A stretch of 64,000 nucleotides of DNA, from positions 1 to 64,000 of the IMG/VR virus record IMGVR_UViG_3300028388_004019. One strand, 5' to 3'. Within the stretch, counting starts at the first letter, position 1. Every line of letters starts with the position of its first letter. Under the pieces are notes generated by a model. The model did no database searches and was not told the origin of the DNA. It worked only from the letters and a program-made list of their open reading frames with translations. Both the position numbers and the translations under genes were made by a program. This document shows, piece after piece, positions 44,521-51,244 of this stretch. Origin of the DNA: a virus.

Positions 44521-45401
44521 AATTCTTTATTTAAGTTTGTTGATGCCAAATATGTGGCAGTTTGTTTTTTGAATTCCTTATCCAATTCTAACATAATTTC
44601 TTCATATTGTGAAATGGATTTATCTTTTTCTCTAATTTCTTCTTTTAACTTCTGAATGGTGTTTTGTAATCCTTTGAGTTTTTCAGGGTCAGCATTTCCT
44701 TTGACTTCCTTAATAACCTCAACCTCTTTGATTACCTCCACTGGTACTTCTTTGATAATTTCGACCTCTTTGGTGACCTCGATTTCCTTAACAACCTCTT
44801 TAGGTTTCTCCTCCAAAAGAACTTCCAACTCAGATAGTTGCCTCTCCAATTTTTTCTTTTCAGCATTTGCATTCTTCAGTTTTGTACTATATGTTTTGTT
44901 TGACCTCTCCAACTTGGTAAGTTTCCCTCCGAGTTCCTTTACCTGCTCATCATCGGTGATATAAACCTCTTTGGTGACCACCTTCTCAACTGGTTTCTCC
45001 ACCTCGACAATCTTCTCTACTTCTTTGATTACCTCTACAGGTTTTTCAACCTCAACGATTACCTCTTTCTCAATAACCTTTTCAACAATCTTTTCAACGG
45101 GGACCTCCTTGGTGATGACCCTCTCGACCTCTTTAATGACTTCTACGGGGACTTCTTTCTCCACAACCTTCTCCACCACCTTTTCAACTGGAACCTCAAC
45201 ACGGACCTCCTTAATCACCTCTTTCTCGATGACCTTCACCCCATCAGCATTTAATAATCCATATTTTTCAATCTGATACCCTTGAGCGAAGCATTCTTTG
45301 ATGAACTCATTGATGTCGAGTTCATTCAACTTACAGAACACTTTAAGGTCCTTAAGTTCTGAAGATGAAAAGTTAATAGTTGGTGAGTTGTTCTGTGCCA
45401 T
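44517..45401 (-). CDS. Coiled-coil protein with KEV/EVIKEV repeats (294 aa)
   Basis: A short N-terminal domain (LKDLKVFCKLNELDINEFIK) is followed by about 20 degenerate copies of a VxKEVxVE-type repeat (EVPVEKVVEKVVEKEVPVEV), a Lys/Glu coiled coil and a second repeat block. Alternating charged and Val residues suggest an extended rod. It overlaps the gp47-like gene by 29 bases. Function unknown; it could be a scaffold for recombination proteins. Similar KEV repeats occur in many unrelated phage proteins. Confidence 0.78.
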   Translation of the reverse strand: MAQNNSPTINFSSSELKDLKVFCKLNELDINEFIKECFAQGYQIEKYGLLNADGVKVIEKEVIKEVRVEVPVEKVVEKVVEKEVPVEVIKEVERVITKEVPVEKIVEKVIEKEVIVEVEKPVEVIKEVEKIVEVEKPVEKVVTKEVYITDDEQVKELGGKLTKLERSNKTYSTKLKNANAEKKKLERQLSELEVLLEEKPKEVVKEIEVTKEVEIIKEVPVEVIKEVEVIKEVKGNADPEKLKGLQNTIQKLKEEIREKDKSISQYEEIMLELDKEFKKQTATYLASTNLNKEL

Positions 45402-46155
45402 GTTCTAAGTCTTCAATGTCGGTGATTTTGAAACTCAAGAATGGTCTTGGGTTTGATAAATCCACAAAGGAATATTTGTCCTTCTCTATATTATAAATAC
45501 CGAAACCATGCTTGGTCACACTCTCCCCAAAGTTTTGTTGAATGGTGGAACCCACCATATAGGCTTTCTTATCATCAGGGATATTAATCACCTGACGTTT
45601 GTGGATATCACCACATAATACCACATCCAATCCTCTGAAGTTCTCCAACTCATACGCATGGTCACCAAAATCAAAACCAGTGTCAGTTGTCAATCCCTGA
45701 ATAGGGTCATGAAATAACCCAATCTTAAATCCTTCAGCCTCACTAATATCAGGTTTGATATTCCCCTGAAACTGTGAATATACACACCAACTGACATTCT
45801 CATCTTCATAAACTCCTCTGTCTCTGTAATATACAATCTCAGGGTTCTTTAATGAATCAATGATAGGTGTCAACGCATCCAAACGATTAAGGTTATTGTT
45901 AAGGAAGTCGTGATTACCAGGGATAAGGACCGTCTTTGCAATTTTGGTACACTCTGTCAATGTCCATGCAACAATCTCAATAAGTTCAGGCGTCATCTGA
46001 TTCTTACTATGAACCAAATCACCAGTGAACACAATACGGTCAGGACCAATCTCCTTAAACTTCTCCAACATATCTGTTAGAATCTGTCTATATAAGTCGT
46101 GGTCCTTGAATAATCTTAAATGTAAATCTGAAAAGTGTACTAAGGTATTAATCAT
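45373..46155 (-). CDS. gp47/SbcD-like nuclease (metallophosphoesterase)
   Basis: 260 residues with the full set of metallophosphoesterase motifs: FSDLHLR (D, H), FTGDLVHSKN (GD), IPGNHDFL (GNHD), and CGDIHKRQ (GDxH). This is the Mre11/SbcD/T4 gp47 family: 3'-5' exonuclease and hairpin endonuclease, partner of the gp46-like ATPase encoded downstream. Shorter than E. coli SbcD, similar to phage forms. Confidence 0.92.
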   Translation of the reverse strand: MINTLVHFSDLHLRLFKDHDLYRQILTDMLEKFKEIGPDRIVFTGDLVHSKNQMTPELIEIVAWTLTECTKIAKTVLIPGNHDFLNNNLNRLDALTPIIDSLKNPEIVYYRDRGVYEDENVSWCVYSQFQGNIKPDISEAEGFKIGLFHDPIQGLTTDTGFDFGDHAYELENFRGLDVVLCGDIHKRQVINIPDDKKAYMVGSTIQQNFGESVTKHGFGIYNIEKDKYSFVDLSNPRPFLSFKITDIEDLEHGTEQLTNY

Positions 46156-46496
46156 CGGATTGATTTGAATTTACCGTGAATATAATAGTTGAATTGTTCC
46201 CATTTATTGAGTTCGGAACCCCATAACTTTCGGTCACTCATATCGATACACCAATCATCCCATTTTTCAAATAGGTAAAGGATATCAATTGTAAGTTCAC
46301 CAGAATGTGTGACCGTTGGGAATGACCACGTGATTTCAAATAGTGAACCCTCCCAATGAATACCATTATGAATATTCAAGAATTGGAAACCAAACTTATC
46401 ATGGTCACCACCCAAATACACATTGAATAATCCTATCTTAAGATTCCATCGGTGGGTCTTCCACGCTATCTTCTGAAGTAGTTTTCTTATTTTCAT
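46152..46496 (-). CDS. Hypothetical phage protein (114 aa)
   Basis: Start taken at the ATG giving MKIRKLLQKIAWKTHRWNLK; the frame extends up to a GTG. Basic N-terminus, then a Trp/aromatic-rich domain (GFQFLNIHNGIHWEGSLFEI). Its end overlaps gp47 by 4 bases. No motif known. Confidence 0.65.
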   Translation of the reverse strand: MKIRKLLQKIAWKTHRWNLKIGLFNVYLGGDHDKFGFQFLNIHNGIHWEGSLFEITWSFPTVTHSGELTIDILYLFEKWDDWCIDMSDRKLWGSELNKWEQFNYYIHGKFKSIR

Positions 46497-46569
46497 TTTC
46501 TTCTGTTTTACTATTCCACATTTCGTCCCAAAAGTAGAACGTTTCTTTCTTATTGTTAAAATCACTCAT
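46438..46569 (-). CDS. Possible small acidic protein (43 aa)
   Basis: ATG lies within the stop of the zinc-ribbon gene (ATGAGTGA). MSDFNNKKETFYFWDEMWNS then a Glu/Ser-rich tail. It overlaps the start of the 114-residue gene. Plausible from spacing only. Confidence 0.45.
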   Translation of the reverse strand: MSDFNNKKETFYFWDEMWNSKTEENENKKTTSEDSVEDPPMES

Positions 46570-46786
46570 CTCCGAGAATATCAAATTCTTCGTTCATGTG
46601 TCCACACTTTGCACACACATAAGTTTCCATAGGTACCAGTTGGTCCTCAGGAGACCCAGTTAACAATTTACTAATTTTTTTTATAATTGTCACCTTTTCA
46701 AAGAAAATATTTTCACATTCCTCACATTTCACATTCGGCGAGTCCATTACGTTCACCTGAATCTTCTTTCCTCCACTTAAATCCAT
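46562..46786 (-). CDS. Zinc-ribbon protein (74 aa)
   Basis: Two Cys pairs: CEECEN (about 21-26) and CAKCGH (about 58-63) separated by a helix with LLTGSPEDQLVPMETYV. This layout is common in large-phage small proteins; zinc binding is likely, function unknown. 13 bases downstream of the lysyl hydroxylase stop region in transcription order. Confidence 0.8.
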   Translation of the reverse strand: MDLSGGKKIQVNVMDSPNVKCEECENIFFEKVTIIKKISKLLTGSPEDQLVPMETYVCAKCGHMNEEFDILGDE

Positions 46787-46799
46787 TTTTAATTGGCAA

Positions 46800-47429
46800 T
46801 TATCTTTTTAATTGGCAGAACGATACAATGATGTACCTCTGACCTGTTAATACGGGTAAACCCCCGTGGCGGTGTGTTATCTGACCAGGGTGAATGGATA
46901 TATTCCCCTTCAACCCTTTTAATGATGTCTGTTGATTTGGGAAGTAGGTACCTCCACCAGTAAAGTCCTCAGTATTTAATGTTACCACAACAGTAATCTG
47001 ACTCATATCGTGGTGTAACCCCAAATGGTATTGAGCATAAGGATGATAACGAGCAATAAAGTTTTCCGAATGTAGATTTAACCAATCAGGTTCTTCTAAT
47101 TTATAAAGATATGTCGCCATCGGCCAAACATATTCTTTCAATACCGCTTCATAGGTTTCGTGTAAACCCAAAGTCTCCATCACCATATCTGTCGTTGGAT
47201 AACTCTCATGTCGGTCCACAGTCCAACAATTACATGCCTCAGCTTCTTGAATGATATAGTCACAAAATAAATCAGTGAAACAAGGAATGGTATATATATT
47301 CGGCAATTCCTCTTGAGCATATAGGTCCCATTTGAAACTCGTAACCTCAGGACGTAAAAACTTTTCCCTCCAACCTTCAGGGTCGCTAAAATAGGTATAT
47401 AATTCTGGATGTACTCTACTCTCTCCCAT
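46800..47429 (-). CDS. Lysyl hydroxylase (procollagen-lysine 2-oxoglutarate 5-dioxygenase domain)
   Basis: 209 residues matching the C-terminal LH domain of animal PLOD enzymes: EGWREKFLRPE (like EDWKEKY in PLOD), IYTIPCFTDLFCDYII, YPTTDMVMETLG (like VPTxDIHM-x-x-VG), IARYHPYAQ, LHHDMSQITVVVTLN, FTGGGTYF, HPGQITHRHGGLPVLTGQRY. Iron ligands would be H139, D141 and H188, with R198 binding 2-oxoglutarate ten residues later, exactly as in LH3. It hydroxylates Lys in X-Lys-Gly using Fe(II), O2 and 2-oxoglutarate, creating the acceptor for the glycosyltransferase at 20692-22122. No signal peptide, so it acts in the cytoplasm, before virion assembly. Likely substrates: fibres A-C. Confidence 0.88.
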   Translation of the reverse strand: MGESRVHPELYTYFSDPEGWREKFLRPEVTSFKWDLYAQEELPNIYTIPCFTDLFCDYIIQEAEACNCWTVDRHESYPTTDMVMETLGLHETYEAVLKEYVWPMATYLYKLEEPDWLNLHSENFIARYHPYAQYHLGLHHDMSQITVVVTLNTEDFTGGGTYFPNQQTSLKGLKGNISIHPGQITHRHGGLPVLTGQRYIIVSFCQLKR

Positions 47430-47580
47430 ATTCTTCTCCCGATTCTCTAGCTAGTTTAACACCATACCCGATTAACACCCCACCAATAAATGATGTCCAT
47501 AACCACGGGTACGAAGTCATGAATATCCCCAACATGGTGAAGATGATTGCGTGTCCGTATTTACTTACCTTTATCTTCAT
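47416..47580 (-). CDS. Small membrane protein between the two dioxygenases (54 aa)
   Basis: Found by reading the gap between the two hydroxylase genes. MKIKVSKYGHAIIFTMLGIF then WLWTSFIGGVLIGYGV, two hydrophobic segments, acidic tail. It overlaps both neighbours (14 and 20 bases), so translation is probably coupled. It might tether the hydroxylases to the membrane, but that is speculation. Confidence 0.65.
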   Translation of the reverse strand: MKIKVSKYGHAIIFTMLGIFMTSYPWLWTSFIGGVLIGYGVKLARESGEEYGRE

Positions 47581-48172
47581 TGCTATAATTAATCATATAT
47601 TTTACCTCACCCTTTTGAACCATCTTAACACCATATCTATGGGTAATCTGTCCTGGGAAGATGTACATATGTCCTTGTTTTGGCTTGATTGAGCATTTAT
47701 ACTTTTCAAAGTAAATTTCACCACCATTATCTTCGTTTTTATCAAACTTAATCAACTTGGTAATATTAACAAAATCATGGTGTAAACGTATGTCATCCCC
47801 TTCTTCCAAAGTGATTAACTCACTATCAACATCCATTTGCCTGAATCCTCTACCCGCAACACCCCAATAATGGTTCATCATCTCGAACCCATACTCTTCG
47901 ATAACATCATAATAGTCTTGATAAAAAGGGTGACCATTAAATGTATAGGTTTTAAGTCTTGACCCCCACTTATTACTAACCATAAGTTCTTCATCTTTGG
48001 TATTCTCCAAAAATTTATCACAAAACTCTTGTGTGAAAAAAGGAATTTCTAAAACATCTGTACAGGGATTGGTAATCATAAGGTCCCATTCCTTGGATAT
48101 TGCCTCTTTTCTCATACAGAGTTTTTTCCATCCATTTACATCCGAAAAATCAAAAATCTCAGGGTATTTCAT
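47561..48172 (-). CDS. Second lysyl-hydroxylase-like protein with altered active site
   Basis: 203 residues, a clear paralogue of the protein at 46800: VNGWKKLCMRKEAISKEWDL aligns with EGWREKFLRPEVTSFKWDL, and IPFFTQEFCDKF with IPCFTDLFCDYI. HHD (131-133) keeps His and Asp, and PGQITHRYG is kept, but the iron His equivalent to H188 is Tyr180, and the 2-oxoglutarate Arg is Lys191. It may be an inactive partner, since animal LH works as a dimer, or use H178 instead, or act on another residue such as proline. Same operon as the active-looking copy. Confidence 0.8.
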   Translation of the reverse strand: MKYPEIFDFSDVNGWKKLCMRKEAISKEWDLMITNPCTDVLEIPFFTQEFCDKFLENTKDEELMVSNKWGSRLKTYTFNGHPFYQDYYDVIEEYGFEMMNHYWGVAGRGFRQMDVDSELITLEEGDDIRLHHDFVNITKLIKFDKNEDNGGEIYFEKYKCSIKPKQGHMYIFPGQITHRYGVKMVQKGEVKYMINYSNEDKGK

Positions 48173-48198
48173 AACAGATTAAAAATAATACATTCTTA

Positions 48199-49056
48199 TT
48201 ATTTATCAAGATATTCACTCATATCCATTTCCATAACTCTTTCAATCACAGACTTTGGAACTCTAAACTCTCTATAATCAGATTCTTTGGTAACCAACAC
48301 CACTATACATCCCATCAACTTAAGGTCTTCATATTTGGTTCCCTCTAACATCTTCATTAAAAGTTTACCGTAGAAAGGTAACTGTAAGTAATAGTGACCC
48401 AGCGAGTTATCAGGCAAATCTTGGAATGGTTCCTTCATTGGTGTGGTCCACTTATTTGTTTCAAAGTTTTTAGGTTTATTGGTCTTCCAATCCGTGATTA
48501 CCATACCGAAACCCGTCTTTTCTTTATTCATCACCAACCAAACCTTATCAGGTTGACCAGTGTAGCCTAAATCAGGATGTCCCAACACCATCTCCGTATC
48601 TAATAATACCGCATCTCTCTCTTCCATTAACCTGATAAACTTTTCACCAGCGTTAATCATTGAGTTAGACTTCATCTCTTGTTCCAAATCGACCTCAAAG
48701 ATTGGTTCACGAACATCTTTGTAGTCACCATTTTGTTCAATGATTTTCTTTTCCAAAATATAGTGAACACGTGACCCCATGTTGGTTGCATAGCTACCAG
48801 CAGCAGACCACTCGTCCAACAGACGTTGCATCTCCACTCGGTCTCCCTTCGCCTTCTTATAAGCAATTTCCTCAGCAGGAAACGGTTCATAAAACAACTT
48901 CAACAACTTTGATACTGACGGCCAGTCTTTACGAGTCTCACCTTTGTGGTCCCTCATAAAGTAGGTGTGGGTATCTTCAATAAAGCTGAGGTTTAATTCT
49001 TTTTTTCTCTCTTCTACTATTTCTCTGATTTCCTCAGCAATCTTCTTTAATTCCAT
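48199..49056 (-). CDS. PD-(D/E)XK exonuclease (RecB/Cas4-like)
   Basis: 285 residues. GSRVHYILEKKI is the N-terminal helix with the conserved His seen in RecB/Cas4/lambda-exonuclease-like nucleases; GYTGQPDKVWLV and VITDWKTNKP give the PD...D-x-K catalytic core, and YYLQLPFYGKLL the trailing Q-x-x-x-Y motif. Probably a DNA end-processing enzyme working with gp46/47 and the resolvase. Lies 3 bases from the primase gene. Confidence 0.85.
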   Translation of the reverse strand: MELKKIAEEIREIVEERKKELNLSFIEDTHTYFMRDHKGETRKDWPSVSKLLKLFYEPFPAEEIAYKKAKGDRVEMQRLLDEWSAAGSYATNMGSRVHYILEKKIIEQNGDYKDVREPIFEVDLEQEMKSNSMINAGEKFIRLMEERDAVLLDTEMVLGHPDLGYTGQPDKVWLVMNKEKTGFGMVITDWKTNKPKNFETNKWTTPMKEPFQDLPDNSLGHYYLQLPFYGKLLMKMLEGTKYEDLKLMGCIVVLVTKESDYREFRVPKSVIERVMEMDMSEYLDK

Positions 49057-49059
49057 ATT

Positions 49060-49986
49060 CTATTTCTCTAATGTGACGTAAGCATCTTCAGGTATCTGAC
49101 CTCGTAAGTCACCCAAATCTTTATCATCAGGTAACCTTACAATATCTATTCGACCATATAACTTTCCACCACTTAATTTATAATATATTTTCTTCGCATC
49201 TTCCCATGCGTCACCATCCAAACAAATGATGATTCTTCCTTTTGCATTATCATATAAAGTCTCCCACAACATATCAGATAAAAACTTACCCAACAACGGA
49301 ATGGAATTCGGCACGAAGAATCCATCAAAGACCCCTTCAACCAAATAAATGTCCTCCTCCCAATTGATACGACTTTCATTAAAGATAAGCAATTCTTTTG
49401 GAGCAACAGGGTTTTTATACTTAAATTTTGAGTATTTATCCCAACTCCTTGAAACGAAGTAGTTTAACTCACCGTCTTTATCATAAGATGGGACGATAAT
49501 ACGACCCGAATACTCACCCTCTAACGCGAAACCAATGTCATACTTCTCAATCATCTCATCAGTAATACCACGTCTCTTAAGATAATTGTATGCTTGAGCT
49601 CGAGGGGGGTACCTTTCATTAATATCTTTGAACTGTCTATATTCTTTGGGGATTCTTAGTTTTTGATATTCCTTTTCTCTCTTCTCGAAATCATCAGGAC
49701 GAACTAAGTTATAAAACTCCTTATCTTTCTTATTACCATATTGGTCAATAAGACGACCCAAGTGACCGTGAGTACCATGAGTTTCAGCACATGCCCAACA
49801 TTTATAAACGTGTTGACCATAGTTGATTTCGAGGTTTCCCTTTCCATCACCATGGTCCAACCCTTTAATGTCGTGAGAACATACAGGGCAGTCAAAAGAT
49901 ATCTGTCCAGTGACCTCGTTGTGTTTACGAGGGTCACCGAAGATACCTTCAACTAAATCTAAAACTAATGATTCATCTCTCTCCAT
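49060..49986 (-). CDS. DNA primase (DnaG-type: zinc finger plus Toprim)
   Basis: 308 residues. Zinc-binding CPVC...CWAC near residues 34-66 (FDCPVCSHDIKG, YKCWACAETHG), an RNA-polymerase-like part (YLKRRGITDEMIEKYDIGFA, RIIVPSYDKDGELNYFVSRS) and a Toprim core with IYLVEGVFDGF (Glu) and IIICLDGDAWEDA (DxD). Shorter than bacterial DnaG and lacking a helicase-binding tail, as in phage primases. It makes RNA primers for lagging-strand synthesis. Confidence 0.92.
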   Translation of the reverse strand: MERDESLVLDLVEGIFGDPRKHNEVTGQISFDCPVCSHDIKGLDHGDGKGNLEINYGQHVYKCWACAETHGTHGHLGRLIDQYGNKKDKEFYNLVRPDDFEKREKEYQKLRIPKEYRQFKDINERYPPRAQAYNYLKRRGITDEMIEKYDIGFALEGEYSGRIIVPSYDKDGELNYFVSRSWDKYSKFKYKNPVAPKELLIFNESRINWEEDIYLVEGVFDGFFVPNSIPLLGKFLSDMLWETLYDNAKGRIIICLDGDAWEDAKKIYYKLSGGKLYGRIDIVRLPDDKDLGDLRGQIPEDAYVTLEK

Positions 49987-50023
49987 CAGACAAAAGATAA
50001 GAATTTATTGGAGAGTAGTCAAA

Positions 50024-50638
50024 CTAAAAGTTATAACCTAAGTTCTCTATTGTTTTTTTAGACTTTTCGAAAACCAACTCGATAGACCTATCGTTGGTGT
50101 ACATATCCCTGTAATTGTCAGGCTTTACGTAATTAAAATAATTTTTCCTGCTGTTCGTTTTATTATGATGTACCAATTCAACATTCCCAAAACCATTAAT
50201 TTCACAGAGGTAATCCCAATCCTTCTCTCTTTCTTCAAGTCTTAACCACTTATCAACCATAAAGTTATCATCATTAAATGTCATAACATCCTGAGGGTCA
50301 TAATCATGGTCAAGATAAAACTCAAAATTATCATACATTTCTATAGAATTAGTTTTACGAGTTTTCGCAATACGTTTAGTATCTATAAAATGAAAATACC
50401 TACTCACCGCATGTGACCATGGATTTCTAACCGTAGACATCTTAAACCAATTTTCTTTAACTTCATTGAAAAGTTGTTCATTTTGGTTCTTCAACATAGT
50501 ATAAGTCACGTGGGAACCATATTTCGACAACCATCTTGAGCCGACAGGACTATGTTTACCTAAGCAATAGTATAGGGACTCTCCACCTGTTTTCGGCACG
50601 TGTTGAATCAATGATTTATATTTTTCATTAAAAAACAT
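50024..50638 (-). CDS. Sulfotransferase (PAPS-dependent)
   Basis: 204 residues. HVPKTGGESL (13-22) is the 5'-phosphosulfate loop of carbohydrate sulfotransferases (Sulfotransfer_2 type), and STVRNPWSHAVSRY (68-81) the 3'-phosphate-binding motif with Arg71, Ser79 and Arg80. Reaction: transfer of sulfate from PAPS to a hydroxyl, usually on a sugar. No signal peptide or membrane anchor, so unlike animal Golgi enzymes it works in the cytoplasm. Candidate substrates in this window are glycosylated fibres or the mucin-like proteins; host surface sugars are the alternative. It lies between primase and the RuvC-like gene, close to the hydroxylase operon. Confidence 0.85.
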   Translation of the reverse strand: MFFNEKYKSLIQHVPKTGGESLYYCLGKHSPVGSRWLSKYGSHVTYTMLKNQNEQLFNEVKENWFKMSTVRNPWSHAVSRYFHFIDTKRIAKTRKTNSIEMYDNFEFYLDHDYDPQDVMTFNDDNFMVDKWLRLEEREKDWDYLCEINGFGNVELVHHNKTNSRKNYFNYVKPDNYRDMYTNDRSIELVFEKSKKTIENLGYNF

Positions 50639-50639
50639 A

Positions 50640-51239
50640 TCACCAAAGACCTTGTTGTCTCATATAACCCTGAACACAGGTATAAGCATCCGCTTGGTCG
50701 AAACATTCTTTCTTCAAAGTGTTGTTTCTTGTATACAACCAAACAATCTGTGGTTCAGCCTCTGAAACCTTTTCCCATACAAGTAATTTCTTATCAATAT
50801 CTTTTGGAAGACCACCGAAAAGAACTTTTTTACCCTTACCGTTATCTTGTACCAATTCAGGCCAAGCAAACTTTCTTGAATTATAGGTTGAAATGTAATT
50901 AGGGATAATTCCCAATATATCATAGATGGATTTGGTAATCATTGAGTTATATCTCAACAGTGTCCCCACCGTCCACACGTTATTGGAATTCAATAATGGT
51001 TCCTCAATAATAACTTTGGTAATACCAATTTCTTTATACTCTTGTAGTTTTTCCTCGAACGCATCAACCTTTGCCAACAACTCCTCAATCTTATCTTCGG
51101 GTTTTGGTTTGATAACAGGTGAAACGTGAGTTAATTCCAACAACTTTTGTGTTTGGATGTCAAAAAGTGACCATCCAATTGTTTTGGTAGAAATGTCTAA
51201 CCCCAATACTTTTGGAGTATTCTTCAAATTATTTCTCAT
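50640..51239 (-). CDS. RuvC-like Holliday-junction resolvase
   Basis: 199 residues, RNase H fold. LGLDISTKTIGW (first Asp), KVIIEEPLL (Glu), and FDQADAYTCVQGY (C-terminal Asp pair) are the catalytic residues of RuvC family enzymes. Phage versions resolve branched DNA before packaging. Adjacent to the sulfotransferase by one base and to the tail gene by five. Confidence 0.82.
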   Translation of the reverse strand: MRNNLKNTPKVLGLDISTKTIGWSLFDIQTQKLLELTHVSPVIKPKPEDKIEELLAKVDAFEEKLQEYKEIGITKVIIEEPLLNSNNVWTVGTLLRYNSMITKSIYDILGIIPNYISTYNSRKFAWPELVQDNGKGKKVLFGGLPKDIDKKLLVWEKVSEAEPQIVWLYTRNNTLKKECFDQADAYTCVQGYMRQQGLW

Positions 51240-51244
51240 ATTTT

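Noticed and set aside
46800-47429. Annotation as prolyl 4-hydroxylase or generic 2OG oxygenase
   Set aside because: The YPTTDMVMETLG and EGWREKF segments and Arg at +10 after the His fit PLOD; prolyl hydroxylases have Lys there. The paralogue at 47561 does have Lys and stays open.
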